Shown: in pieces, positions 35,053-43,913 of the stretch
How the letters are laid out: every line of letters starts with the position of its first letter
Numbering within the stretch: position 1 is the stretch's first letter
DNA from: Acidobacteriota bacterium
GTDB taxonomy: Bacteria; Acidobacteriota; Vicinamibacteria; Vicinamibacterales; JAKQTR01
NCBI GenBank assembly: GCA_026393755.1
Contig: JAPKZO010000017.1
Span: 1-64,000, forward strand
Reading direction: 5' to 3'
Length of the DNA stretch: 64,000 nt
Translations under genes and position numbers: made by a program
The notes under the pieces: generated by a model
What the model was told of the DNA's origin: nothing
Database searches by the model: none
Seen by the model: only the letters and a program-made list of their open reading frames with translations

Positions 35053-35305
35053 GTACAAGACAGTAGCCCGTCGCCCGTACCCCAAGGATCCTGGCCCCCA
35101 TCATTCACCTCAGAGCCCGAGCGGCGGGCTGCTGTCAGTTCTATTCGCAATTGCGGTGCCAACAGGCCAGATTCGCCATTTCCCCGGATTTCGCTGAATT
35201 TTCTAACGGCGCCCACTTCGGCGAAGACGGTCGCTTGCGGAAATCCGACGATCTGCCGAATCGCCGTCGTGAGCGGAGTTCGGGAACGGGACTCGGGGTT
35301 CGGCC

Positions 35306-35512
35306 TTAAGGATTCGGGATTCGGGTGGGGGGCCGCCTTATGACGGCGTCGGCGACCAGGCGGGCCATCTCAGACCCCGCCACGCGGGGACCGTCCGGCC
35401 TTTCCAGCAAGTCCCCGGTTCTGGCGCCCGCGTCGAGAACAGCTCCCACTGCCCGTTCGGTTGCGACGGCCTCCGCCTCCAGGTTGAAGCTGTGCCGCAG
35501 GACAATTGCTGG
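35306..35512 (-). pseudogene. leuB (3-isopropylmalate dehydrogenase) 3' remnant
   Basis: Directly after the mmsA stop, the minus strand reads IVLRHSFNLEAEAVATERAV, GAVLDAGARTGDLLE, then SEMARLVADAVIRRP and a TAA at 35306-35308. This is the C-terminus of 3-isopropylmalate dehydrogenase (families end like LLRYSFNLEAEA...VLDxGYRTxDL...EMGDLI). There is no start codon and the catalytic body is missing. Confidence 0.75.
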
Positions 35513-37042
35513 TCACCGCCCGTCGGGCATGGAGATCATGCCATCCCAGGAGTTGACCACCTTCCCCGCGCGCGCCTCCTCGTCGGAGAACCAATGCGCC
35601 GTCACGCTCTTCAGCCGCGTGAAGAACCGCACGCCATCCGTGCCCATCGTGTGCAAGTCGCCGAAGAACGAGTTCTTGTGGCCCGTGAAGCCAAACACAC
35701 CCAGCGGCACCGGAATGCCCACGTTGATGCCCACCATCCCGCCGTGCGTCCGGTGAGCGAACTCCCGTGCGTAGTAACCGCTCCCGGTGTAGATCACCGA
35801 GCCGTTGGCGAACTCATTGGCATTCATCAGCGCCAGCCCGGTCTCGAAGTCCGGCACTCGCTTGATGCAGAGCACCGGCCCGAAGATCTCTCGGTCGCCA
35901 ATCGTCATGGCCGGCTGGACGTGGTCGAACAGCGTCGGCCCCAGATAGAATCCCCCTTCGTAGCCGGGCACGGTGGCCCCACGACCATCCAGCACCAGCG
36001 TCGCGCCCTCAGTGACACCCTTCTCAATCCACGCGACAACGGACTGGCGGTGGTCGGCGTTCACCATCGGCCCGAGCTGGCTCGTCCTGTCGTACGCCGG
36101 GCCCATCTTCAGTTCCCGCATCAGCTTCACGAGCCACGCGACCAGTTCGTCGGCGATGGCCTCCTCGGCGACGACGGCCGGCAGCGCCATGCAGCGCTCC
36201 CCGGCGCACCCGCACGCGGAATTCACGATGCCGCGCGCCGTCCGCTCCAACGCAGCGTCCTTCAGTACCAGCGCGTGGTTCTTGGCTTCCGTGAGCGCCT
36301 GCACGCGCTTGCCTGCCGCCGCGGCGGTGGCGTAGATGTGCCGGCCCACCGACGTGGAGCCCACAAAGGTGATCCCTTTCACGTCCGGATGCGTCAACAG
36401 GATCTCGGCCTCGCGGCGCGAGCAGGTCACGACGTTGATGACGCCTTTCGGCAGCCCGGCTTCCTGCCACAACTCGGCGATGCGCATCGAGGTTCGGGGC
36501 GTAAAGCTCGCGGCCTTGAGCACGAAGGTGTTGCCTGTGGCGATGCAAAGGGGTGCCATCCAGCCCATGGGGATCATGCCCGGGAAGTTCCACGGCGCGA
36601 TGCCCACAAAGACGCCCATCGGTTCCACGAACTGCGCGGTGTCGTATCCCGGCGTGCAGTTCATGAGCGCCGGCCCCTTCATCAGGTGCGGGATGCCACA
36701 GGCGAACTCCACCACCTCGACCACCTTGAGGACGTCGCCCATGGCCTCGTCCCACACCTTGCCGTTTTCCTCCGCACACAGGTGTGTCAGTTCTTCCAGA
36801 TGTCGATCCAGCAGCGCCTTCATCCTGAAGAGCACCTGCACGCGCTTGCTGGCGGGAGTGTCGGCCCACGCCGGAAACGCCTCCCGGGCAGCCACAACCG
36901 CCTCTTCGACCTCGGCCTCCGTGCACTGCGGCGCCTGGGCCATCACCCTGCCGGTGGAAGGATCGTAGACGTCCATCCACGTCGCGGTCTTCGATGGCTT
37001 CCATTCGCCGCCCGCAAAGTACCGGAGCTTCTCTGCCGTCAT
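35513..37042 (-). CDS. mmsA: CoA-acylating methylmalonate-semialdehyde dehydrogenase
   Basis: 509-residue aldehyde dehydrogenase of the MmsA class, converting (methyl)malonate semialdehyde to propionyl- or acetyl-CoA in valine, inositol and beta-alanine breakdown. Catalytic C284 is in GERCMALP, and PWNFPGMIPMGWMAPL and FVGSTSVGRHIY are class-typical. ATG 37042 with GGGGAG upstream is preferred to a start 26 codons earlier. Flanked by leuC and leuB fragments on the same strand. Confidence 0.93.
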   Translation of the reverse strand: MTAEKLRYFAGGEWKPSKTATWMDVYDPSTGRVMAQAPQCTEAEVEEAVVAAREAFPAWADTPASKRVQVLFRMKALLDRHLEELTHLCAEENGKVWDEAMGDVLKVVEVVEFACGIPHLMKGPALMNCTPGYDTAQFVEPMGVFVGIAPWNFPGMIPMGWMAPLCIATGNTFVLKAASFTPRTSMRIAELWQEAGLPKGVINVVTCSRREAEILLTHPDVKGITFVGSTSVGRHIYATAAAAGKRVQALTEAKNHALVLKDAALERTARGIVNSACGCAGERCMALPAVVAEEAIADELVAWLVKLMRELKMGPAYDRTSQLGPMVNADHRQSVVAWIEKGVTEGATLVLDGRGATVPGYEGGFYLGPTLFDHVQPAMTIGDREIFGPVLCIKRVPDFETGLALMNANEFANGSVIYTGSGYYAREFAHRTHGGMVGINVGIPVPLGVFGFTGHKNSFFGDLHTMGTDGVRFFTRLKSVTAHWFSDEEARAGKVVNSWDGMISMPDGR

Positions 37043-37069
37043 GCCCATCTCCCCTGATGTCGATTGCTT

Positions 37070-37075
37070 AGTATA
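37070..37075 (-). promoter_or_regulatory. -10 box of mmsA
   Basis: Minus-strand TATACT 27 nt before ATG 37042. No matching -35 at 16-18 bp. Confidence 0.35.
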
Positions 37076-37204
37076 TGGTCGATCCACGCCTTGGGCGCTG
37101 CAAGGGTCAGCGGAGTGCATGGGGTGCTGTGGTGGTCCGTCCGGCGCTGGCGATCGGCCCCACGCGGCCCGGGCGTTTCTCGCCGTGGCGACCGAAATGA
37201 CCGG

Positions 37205-37291
37205 CTAGAAGCCGGCGATGTAGGGCAGACCGGTCGGCAGGCGGCGGACGGTGTGCAAATCCCAGACCTTCTTGAGCAGCGTCGCTCCCAT
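37205..37291 (-). pseudogene. leuC (isopropylmalate dehydratase large subunit) 5' remnant
   Basis: Minus-strand ATG 37291 opens 28 codons, MGATLLKKVWDLHTVRRLPT then GLPYIAGF, ending at TAG 37205-37207. LeuC proteins begin MG-TL--KVWD-HTVR-LP-G, so this is a LeuC N-terminus cut off after about 28 residues. It lies between the ferredoxin gene and mmsA; the remainder of 37043-37204 shows no further LeuC sequence. Confidence 0.65.
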
Positions 37292-37309
37292 GAATGTCCC
37301 GCCGGTCGT

Positions 37310-37693
37310 TCAGCCGTCCCCGAGGGGTCGTTCCACGATCAACGCGTCGGCGACGGTGCGGCCGCCAATCAGGTGCTCCTGAATGATGCGTTCGAGCACG
37401 GGCGGGTCGCAGTGCGCGTACCACGCGCCCTCAGGGTAGACCACCGCGATGGGGCCCGCCGTGCAGATGCGCAGGCAGTTCGCCTTGGTGCGAGCCACAC
37501 CGCCCTGCCCGGACAATCCGAGTTCGCTCAGGCGGGTCTTCAAGTACTCCCACGCGACCAGCGATCGCTCCCTGTCGCAGCACTTCGGAATGGTCTGGTC
37601 GCAACAGAGAAAGATGTGGCGCCTGGCGACCGGAATGCCGATGCGATGGGCCTTTTCGACCTCGGGCCTTCCGGCGGGCGCAGTCGATGACAT
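37310..37693 (-). CDS. Thioredoxin-like [2Fe-2S] ferredoxin
   Basis: 127-residue ferredoxin of the thioredoxin-fold class. Cysteines lie in [12 protein letters not shown] and in [10 protein letters not shown], the canonical C-x3-C pair, followed by [15 protein letters not shown]. It is related to, but distinct from, the ferredoxin domain at 14156 (C-x5-C there). The protein is cytoplasmic. It is divergent from the POT transporter, with a leuC fragment downstream. The partner enzyme is not evident. Confidence 0.88.
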   Translation of the reverse strand: MSSTAPAGRPEVEKAHRIGIPVARRHIFLCCDQTIPKCCDRERSLVAWEYLKTRLSELGLSGQGGVARTKANCLRICTAGPIAVVYPEGAWYAHCDPPVLERIIQEHLIGGRTVADALIVERPLGDG

Positions 37694-37814
37694 AGTCCTA
37701 CCATTCTACTGCCACCCTGAAGTACGCTTCAGCCTAGTCAGGCCCCACGGAGTCTCGCAGCACCAGAATCAACATTCCCGCTTCCAGCATCGACGGGTCA
37801 GGAGGAGCGTCCCT

Positions 37815-39296
37815 GTGGCCGAGTCAGAGCCCCGCAAGAGTTTTCCGCGCACCTTCTGGACCGCCAACGTCATGGAGTTGTTCGAGCGGGCGGCCTACTA
37901 CGGCATGAACTCCGTGCTGGCGGTCTATCTCAGCGGCACTGCGGCATCGGGCGGTCTGGGGTTCGACGAGCAGTCGGTCGGTTTCCTGCAGAGCATCGTC
38001 TACGCACTCACGTACGTGCTGCCCATCCTCGGAGGTGCGCTCGCCGACCGGTACGGCTATCGGCGGATGCTGATGGTGGCGTTCTCGCTGCTGGCCACGG
38101 GGTACTTCGCCGCCGGTTTCATGTCGAGCTATGCGCTGGTCTTTCTGGCACTTCTCCTGATGGCCACGGGGTCGGGCCTCTTTAAACCCATCATCTCAGG
38201 CACGATCGCCCGCACGACCGACGACAGCAACTCGGCGTTCGGTTTTGGCATCTACTACTGGATGATCAACCTGGGGGCGTTCCTGGCTCCGCTGGTGGTC
38301 AGCTGGCTCAAGGGGTTCTCCTGGCAATACGTCTTTACCGCCTCGGCGCTTTACTGCGCCCTGATGCTGCTTCCTACGCTTCTGGTGTACACGGATCCGC
38401 CGAAGCCCGACAACACAAAGACGTTCAAGCAGGTGCTCGTCGGCGCGGCCGAAGTGCTCGGAGACGCTCGCTTCATGCTGATGATCGTGGTCTACTCGGG
38501 ATTCTGGATCCTCTACTTCCAGAATTTCGGGTCGGTGCTCTGGTACCTCCGCGACTTCATAGACAAGGCTCCCGTGAGCGCGGCGGTCACCTCGATGCTG
38601 GGCACGCTCGGCCTCCATGTCGCCTTCACCTTCGACGCTGAACACGTCACGTCAATCAACGCCGGCACGATCATCCTGCTCCAGGTGTTCGTCAGCCGGC
38701 TGGTCAAGAACACGCCGGCGCTGCCGACGATGGTGTCGGGCATGGCCATCGGGGCGGTCGGGTTCCTGCTGCTGGCCTCGTCGCAGAACCCGTGGATCTT
38801 CATCCTCGGCATCGCCGTCTTCTCGATCGGCGAGATGACGGCGCACCCGAAGTACTACAGCTTTGTCGGGCTGGTCGCCCCTGCCGATCGGAAGGCGGTC
38901 TACATGGGATTTGCGTTCCTCTACGGCGTCATCGGGTCGCTGCTGGGATCCAGTTTCGGCGGGTACCTGTACGCAACGATGCTGAAGCCGACGATGGGGC
39001 TGCCGACGGCCGCGGAGACTGCGCGGAATTTCTGGTTGATCTTTGCGGCGCTCGACGTCGTCGCGGCGGCCGGCCTCATCTGGTTCAACCGCACCTTCAG
39101 CGCTGACACGGCCCGGACCCGGAGCCTGGCCCGGACGGTCATGTACGGCGTCTACGGCTTCGTGCTCCTGATTGGCGCGTGGTTCTGCTATTCGGCCTTC
39201 ACCGCCGATCCGATCCAGTACAAGTCGGCCGTCCAGGCGATCATCTTCCTCGCACTTGGAACCGGGGGCCTGCTGATGAATCGGGGGCGGGGATAG
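37815..39296 (+). CDS. POT/PTR-family proton-dependent oligopeptide transporter
   Basis: 493-residue major facilitator with about 14 helices. The ExxER proton motif of helix 1 is intact (VMELFERAAYYGMNSVLAVY), and GGALADRYGYRR matches the loop 2-3 motif. It imports di- and tripeptides. GTG 37815 is chosen: AGGAGG lies upstream and the family starts ~15 residues before ExxER. A longer frame to 37449 would overlap the ferredoxin gene antisense. Peptide uptake fits the peptidases in the window. Confidence 0.88.
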   Translation: MAESEPRKSFPRTFWTANVMELFERAAYYGMNSVLAVYLSGTAASGGLGFDEQSVGFLQSIVYALTYVLPILGGALADRYGYRRMLMVAFSLLATGYFAAGFMSSYALVFLALLLMATGSGLFKPIISGTIARTTDDSNSAFGFGIYYWMINLGAFLAPLVVSWLKGFSWQYVFTASALYCALMLLPTLLVYTDPPKPDNTKTFKQVLVGAAEVLGDARFMLMIVVYSGFWILYFQNFGSVLWYLRDFIDKAPVSAAVTSMLGTLGLHVAFTFDAEHVTSINAGTIILLQVFVSRLVKNTPALPTMVSGMAIGAVGFLLLASSQNPWIFILGIAVFSIGEMTAHPKYYSFVGLVAPADRKAVYMGFAFLYGVIGSLLGSSFGGYLYATMLKPTMGLPTAAETARNFWLIFAALDVVAAAGLIWFNRTFSADTARTRSLARTVMYGVYGFVLLIGAWFCYSAFTADPIQYKSAVQAIIFLALGTGGLLMNRGRG

Positions 39297-39307
39297 GACG
39301 AGGGCGG

Positions 39308-40609
39308 CTACAAGTACTTCAGCTCAATGGCCTTCTGTTCGAGGTCCGCACGGAACTCAGGCGCCGCGACGTCAATCAGCGCCCTGGCTCGCTGCCGGAT
39401 CGTCTTGCCGTACAGGTCGGCGACGCCGTACTCGGTCACGACGTAGTGCACGTGATTGCGAGTGGTCACCACGCCGGCGCCGTGCTTGAGCATCGCCACG
39501 ATCTTGCTGAGGTTCTGCCCTTTCACCGTCGCGGTTGACGGCAACGCGATAATCGGCAGTCCGCCCTTGCTGCGCGACGCGCCGTAGATCATGTCCACCT
39601 GTCCGCCCACACCGCTGTAGATGCGCGGTCCGATGCTGTCGGCACACACCTGCCCGGTCAGATCCACCTCGATCGCCGAATTGATGGCGACCATCAGGTC
39701 GTTCTGCGCGACGATGAACGGGTCATTGACATACTCGGTCGGGTGCATCTCGATGATGGCGTTGTCGTTGACGAAGTTGTAGAGCCGCTTGCTCCCGATC
39801 ATGAAGCCAGCGATGACCTTGCCGGGGTGGAGCGACTTCCGCTCACCGTCGATGACTCCCTTCTCAACCAGGTCGACGATGCCATCCGAGAACAGCTCGG
39901 TGTGTACGCCCAGGTGTTTCCGATCCGTCAATTGCTTCAGCACGGCATCGGGGATCGCGCCGATACCTGTCTGCAGGGTCGCCCCGTCCGGAATCAGCTC
40001 GGCGACCTTGCTGGCGATCCGGATCGACAGATCCGAGGTGGCGGCCATGTTGACTTCCGGCAACTCGTAGTCCACCTCGACGACGTGGTCCAGCTTCGAC
40101 ACGTGGATGAAGGAGTCGCCCAGTGTCCTCGGCATCTTCGGATTGACTTCGGCAATCACGTATCGCGCCGACTGCGCCGCCGTCTTGGTGACACTGATTT
40201 CGACGCCGAACGAGCAGAACCCGTGCTCGTCAGGCGGGCTCACGTGAATGAGCGCGACATCGATCGGCAGATTGCCGTTCTTGAACAGCAGTGGAATTTC
40301 GGAAAGGAAGCACGGCGTAAAGTCGCCGCGTCCTTCGTGGACGGCCGCTCGCTGGGTATCGCTGATGAAGAACGTATTAATGCGTATATGGCCGCTCAAT
40401 TCCGGTGCGGCGTACGCCGCTTTGCCAAATGTCAGCACCTGTACCAGTTCGACGTCTTTCAGTTCCGGCGCTCGCCGGACCAGGGCCCCGATGACCTCCT
40501 GCGGCACCGAGCAGTTGCCGGTCATGAACACGCGCTGGCCGGACTTGATGTGGCTGACCGCGACGTCCGCCGTCACGACCCGTTTGCGATACGTATCCAT
40601 GAAGCTCAC
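39308..40609 (-). CDS. 4-hydroxybutyrate/acetyl-CoA CoA-transferase family protein
   Basis: 433-residue class I CoA-transferase of the acetyl-CoA hydrolase/transferase family. The catalytic Glu lies in HTELFSDG at position 238 from GTG 40609, the position reported for clostridial 4-hydroxybutyrate CoA-transferase. Oxyanion region GIGAIPDAVL and C-terminal ALPSTATVKGQNLSKI are typical. GTG 40609 has a GGAGGTGA site and overlaps the alanine dehydrogenase stop (GTGA). The acyl substrate is uncertain. Confidence 0.88.
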   Translation of the reverse strand: MSFMDTYRKRVVTADVAVSHIKSGQRVFMTGNCSVPQEVIGALVRRAPELKDVELVQVLTFGKAAYAAPELSGHIRINTFFISDTQRAAVHEGRGDFTPCFLSEIPLLFKNGNLPIDVALIHVSPPDEHGFCSFGVEISVTKTAAQSARYVIAEVNPKMPRTLGDSFIHVSKLDHVVEVDYELPEVNMAATSDLSIRIASKVAELIPDGATLQTGIGAIPDAVLKQLTDRKHLGVHTELFSDGIVDLVEKGVIDGERKSLHPGKVIAGFMIGSKRLYNFVNDNAIIEMHPTEYVNDPFIVAQNDLMVAINSAIEVDLTGQVCADSIGPRIYSGVGGQVDMIYGASRSKGGLPIIALPSTATVKGQNLSKIVAMLKHGAGVVTTRNHVHYVVTEYGVADLYGKTIRQRARALIDVAAPEFRADLEQKAIELKYL

Positions 40610-41715
40610 AGCGTCACCTCCGGCAAGCCCAGGTGCGATGCCAGCCGCGCATCGACGACGTGACCCTGGTGCGTTGCGACGCCGCGCCTGAGGGCTGGCA
40701 GGCTGGCCAGCGCGGGTTCGAATCCTTGGTTGGCCACGGCCGAGATATACGGCCAGGCCGCATTGCCCAGCGCGTACGTCGCAGACCGGGCGACGACTGA
40801 CGTCAGGTTCGGTACGCAGAAGTGCGTGACGTTCTCCGCGACAAACGTGGAATCCCGGATCGTGGTCGGCCGACTGGTCTCGACGCACCCGCCCTGGTCG
40901 ATGGATACGTCGATGATGACCGACCGCGGTTTCATCGAGCGGACCATATCTCGCGTCACGATGATGGGAGTGCGGACACCGGGAACGTGGATGGCGCCCA
41001 CGAGGACGTCAGCGAAGGCGACGACTTTCCTGATATTCGCGGGATGCGCCACCATCGACACGACGTGCCGGCCGATGCCGAGCCTGTTGTCGAGCGCCTG
41101 CAGCCTGCCAAGATCCTGGTCGAGAATGTAGACACTCGATCCAAGCCCGAGAAACGCTCGTGCCGCGGCGCTCCCGAACGTCCCCGCCCCCAGGATGGCG
41201 ACCTCGGCGGGAGGAACGCCCGCCAGGCCCGAAATCAGGATGCCTTTGCCGCCGTGATCGTTCTGGAGCAGCGAGCCGGCCACCTGCGGCATCATCAGGC
41301 CGCTCATGTGGCTGAACGGGACCAGCACCGGCAGCGTCCCGTCATCGCACTGGATGGTCTCATAGGCGATCGCCGTCACCTTTTTGGCCACGAGCCCATC
41401 CGCGCAGTTACGGCGCCGCGCGGCCAGATGCAGAAATCCCATCAGGATGGAGCCTTCGTTCAGCCAGGGAATCTCGGGCTCGGTGGGTTTCGAGACCTTC
41501 ACGACCAGGTCGGCCCGGCCGTAAGCCTCCTCACCCGAGTACACGATCTTCGCGCCCGCTTTCTCGTAGTCGACGTCCGGAAAACCTGCGCCGCGGCCGG
41601 CGTCCTTTTCGATCCAGCAGACATGCCCGGCCGCAGTCAGCATTTCGGCGGCGGCAGGCGCCAGCCCGACGCGGTGTTCGTCCGCACGCCGTTCGCGTGG
41701 CACACCAATGTTCAT
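40606..41715 (-). CDS. ald: Alanine dehydrogenase
   Basis: 369-residue NAD-dependent enzyme of the alanine dehydrogenase/transhydrogenase-alpha family. N-terminal MNIGVPRERRADEHRVGLAP, substrate region VFS-like VPFSHMSGLMMPQVAG, Rossmann motif AILGAGTFGSAAARAFLGLG and C-terminal NLTSVVARSATYALGNAAWP are all family hallmarks. It converts alanine to pyruvate and ammonia. ATG 41715 has AGGAGG. Translationally coupled to a CoA-transferase. Confidence 0.9.
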   Translation of the reverse strand: MNIGVPRERRADEHRVGLAPAAAEMLTAAGHVCWIEKDAGRGAGFPDVDYEKAGAKIVYSGEEAYGRADLVVKVSKPTEPEIPWLNEGSILMGFLHLAARRRNCADGLVAKKVTAIAYETIQCDDGTLPVLVPFSHMSGLMMPQVAGSLLQNDHGGKGILISGLAGVPPAEVAILGAGTFGSAAARAFLGLGSSVYILDQDLGRLQALDNRLGIGRHVVSMVAHPANIRKVVAFADVLVGAIHVPGVRTPIIVTRDMVRSMKPRSVIIDVSIDQGGCVETSRPTTIRDSTFVAENVTHFCVPNLTSVVARSATYALGNAAWPYISAVANQGFEPALASLPALRRGVATHQGHVVDARLASHLGLPEVTL

Positions 41716-41872
41716 ATGGATCCTCCTGTTATCGGTTCCCCATCCGTCCGAGGCTCAGCGCTCGAGTCCAGTGTGGTGGATCAAGGGGGGCAGAGCCGGG
41801 GGCGGGCGCCCGGGGCACTCGGGGGTGGTTGGAATGCCCGAGCCGTCCACTATTCTATATCAGCATCGACGC

Positions 41873-43900
41873 TCAACCGCCGAAGGTTTCCGCGTCCCAC
41901 TGCAGACCAAGGACGCTTGGAGGCGCCATGTAGCCCGCCAGCGCCGAGGCGGCCACCACCGCCGGGCTCGCGAGATACCCTTCGCCGCCGAGCCCCATGC
42001 GATTCTGCCAGTTTCGATTGAACGACGTGATGGCGCGCTGGCCCCGCGTCAGCGCATCAGGCCCCTGCCCGAAGCAGGGACCGCACCACGACCGGCGGAT
42101 CTGTCCGCCCGCGCCCTCGAAGACGTCGGCAATTGACTCGCCGCCAAGCCGGGGATCGGGCCGCCTGATCTGCTCCGCGACGCCAATCGAACCGGGGAAC
42201 ACAACCAGTGTCGTCACCGCACGCAGCAGCCCGAGCCTGCGCGCCGCGCGGATCACTCGGGCCGCGCTGAGCAAGTCGTCATACGAGCCGTTCGTGCAGG
42301 ATCCGATCATCGCCTTGTCAAACGTGATGCGCTCGCTGGCCACTTCCTCCGCCGGATACGCGTTCCCCGGGCTGAAGGGCTTGGCAATCATCGGCGTGAC
42401 CGCGCCCAGCTCAAAGAGTTCGTCGATTGCGTACACCGCTTCGTCACCTGGCCGCACGGTTGGGTACGGCAGCGTCAACATGCCCTTGGCCCGGTACCAC
42501 GCGTCGGTGGTCTCGTCGGCAGCGAAGATGCCGTTGAGCGCCTCGGCCTCCGCCATCATGTTCGCAATCGTGTTGCGATACGGAATTGGCAACTGGCGCG
42601 CGGCGTCCACGAACTCGACCGACATGCCCTGCGCCTGCTTCGCGCCCCACCGCCGAAGCAGTTCGAGCACGATGTCCTTGCCGCTCACCCAGGGCTGGAG
42701 CGCACCCGTGAATCGCACGCGCCGGTGGCGGGCGAGCGTGAAGTACACGTACCCCGTCGCCCAGCCGAAGCCGAGCGTCGTCGATCCGACGCCGAATCCG
42801 ATGGCGCCGTACGCACCGTACGCCCGGCTGTGGGAATCGGCGCCCGGAATGAACTGTCCCGGCATCACGAGCCCCTGCTCGGGAAAGTAGAAATGGAAGA
42901 TGCCGTCGCCCGCATTCGCATAGTAGGGGCGATCGAGCCCGTGCAGGCGGGCAAACGCCTGACCGATGGCGGTCTGGTGTGAGTCGGCCTCCACTCCGGT
43001 GAAGACGAAGTGGTCGTTGGCCACGGCCGCCTGTCGGGGAGCGATGAGGCCGCCGCCGGTGATCTGATTGAAGGTGTGGATGGCAAACGGCGCCGTGCCG
43101 TCCGATGCCGGCAGCAGGTCCGCATAGACCCTCAACGTTGCACCCGGGCGCACCTCGGCCTGCTTGTCGACGCGATGCGCCCAGACGATCTGTTCGGTCG
43201 TCGTCAGTCGCCGAGCCGTGTCGGCGTCCGGCCACACGATGGATGGCCGGACCTCGATTGAACGGCGAAGCTCGCGCCGCCCGACCGAGAAGATGCCGCC
43301 GGTCTGGCGGATCTCGTCTTCCTTGGGGGTCAGCGCGATCGGTGTGTACGAGGTATGCCGCGTCTCGTTGCGAAGGTCCCGGGTGGCAGGATCGAAGCTC
43401 AACTCGTCGCCGTCCCGGGCCTCCTGAACGGCCTCGGGACACTGCACCACGTGCAGACCGAGATTCAGCGCGTTGCGCCGGAAAATGTCGCCCATGTTGT
43501 GGCTGCAGACCACCACCATCTCCAGGCCCGCTTCGTCGGCGATACCCTTCAGCCCGGCTGGACTCATCTCACGCGAGGATCCGATGGCAAAGCGCTCGCC
43601 GGCAACCAGAAAGGTCTCGCCGCGATGCACACGGGCGCGGAAGTCCGGCATCAGGTACCGGAACGAACCGGCCTTCCACTTTTCGTCGAGCGTCTCGAGG
43701 CTTTCGGACACGCAATCGGCGGCCGGGGTGATCTGGTCGGTATCGATGGCATCCAGCTTCCTCCCGGGCACGTTCGGATCCCAGAAGATGAGGGCCTTGC
43801 CGTGCAGACGCCCTGCCGACCGAGCGCTCCTGACATTCTCAGCTGGCGCCTGCTCAACGGTCACCCCGGGCTTCAAGACCGCGGGTTGTATCGTGTGCAT
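41873..43900 (-). CDS. Aconitase-superfamily hydratase, swivel domain first
   Basis: 675 residues. Residues ~30-180 are a LeuD-like swivel domain (AIDTDQITPAADC; FAIGSSREMSPAGLKG). The LeuC-like catalytic part follows, with [4Fe-4S] cysteines in IGSCTNGSYDDL and WCGPCFGQGPDAL. This order (domain 4 before 1-3) is that of AcnB, but AcnB's N-terminal HEAT domain is absent; AcnA and mitochondrial enzymes have the swivel last. ATG 43900 is chosen because an earlier in-frame start lacks swivel homology. Aconitase, homoaconitase and isopropylmalate dehydratase activities are all possible. It follows the transpeptidase gene by 13 bp. Confidence 0.82.
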   Translation of the reverse strand: MHTIQPAVLKPGVTVEQAPAENVRSARSAGRLHGKALIFWDPNVPGRKLDAIDTDQITPAADCVSESLETLDEKWKAGSFRYLMPDFRARVHRGETFLVAGERFAIGSSREMSPAGLKGIADEAGLEMVVVCSHNMGDIFRRNALNLGLHVVQCPEAVQEARDGDELSFDPATRDLRNETRHTSYTPIALTPKEDEIRQTGGIFSVGRRELRRSIEVRPSIVWPDADTARRLTTTEQIVWAHRVDKQAEVRPGATLRVYADLLPASDGTAPFAIHTFNQITGGGLIAPRQAAVANDHFVFTGVEADSHQTAIGQAFARLHGLDRPYYANAGDGIFHFYFPEQGLVMPGQFIPGADSHSRAYGAYGAIGFGVGSTTLGFGWATGYVYFTLARHRRVRFTGALQPWVSGKDIVLELLRRWGAKQAQGMSVEFVDAARQLPIPYRNTIANMMAEAEALNGIFAADETTDAWYRAKGMLTLPYPTVRPGDEAVYAIDELFELGAVTPMIAKPFSPGNAYPAEEVASERITFDKAMIGSCTNGSYDDLLSAARVIRAARRLGLLRAVTTLVVFPGSIGVAEQIRRPDPRLGGESIADVFEGAGGQIRRSWCGPCFGQGPDALTRGQRAITSFNRNWQNRMGLGGEGYLASPAVVAASALAGYMAPPSVLGLQWDAETFGG

Positions 43901-43913
43901 CTTGCGTCCCGGT

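Noticed and set aside
35492-37057. 521-codon plus-strand frame
   Set aside because: Antisense to mmsA, which has an intact catalytic Cys and full-length homology.
40715-40725. GGTTCGAATCC, a tRNA T-loop consensus
   Set aside because: Lies inside alanine dehydrogenase coding for NQGFEP; no acceptor stem or anticodon arm around it.
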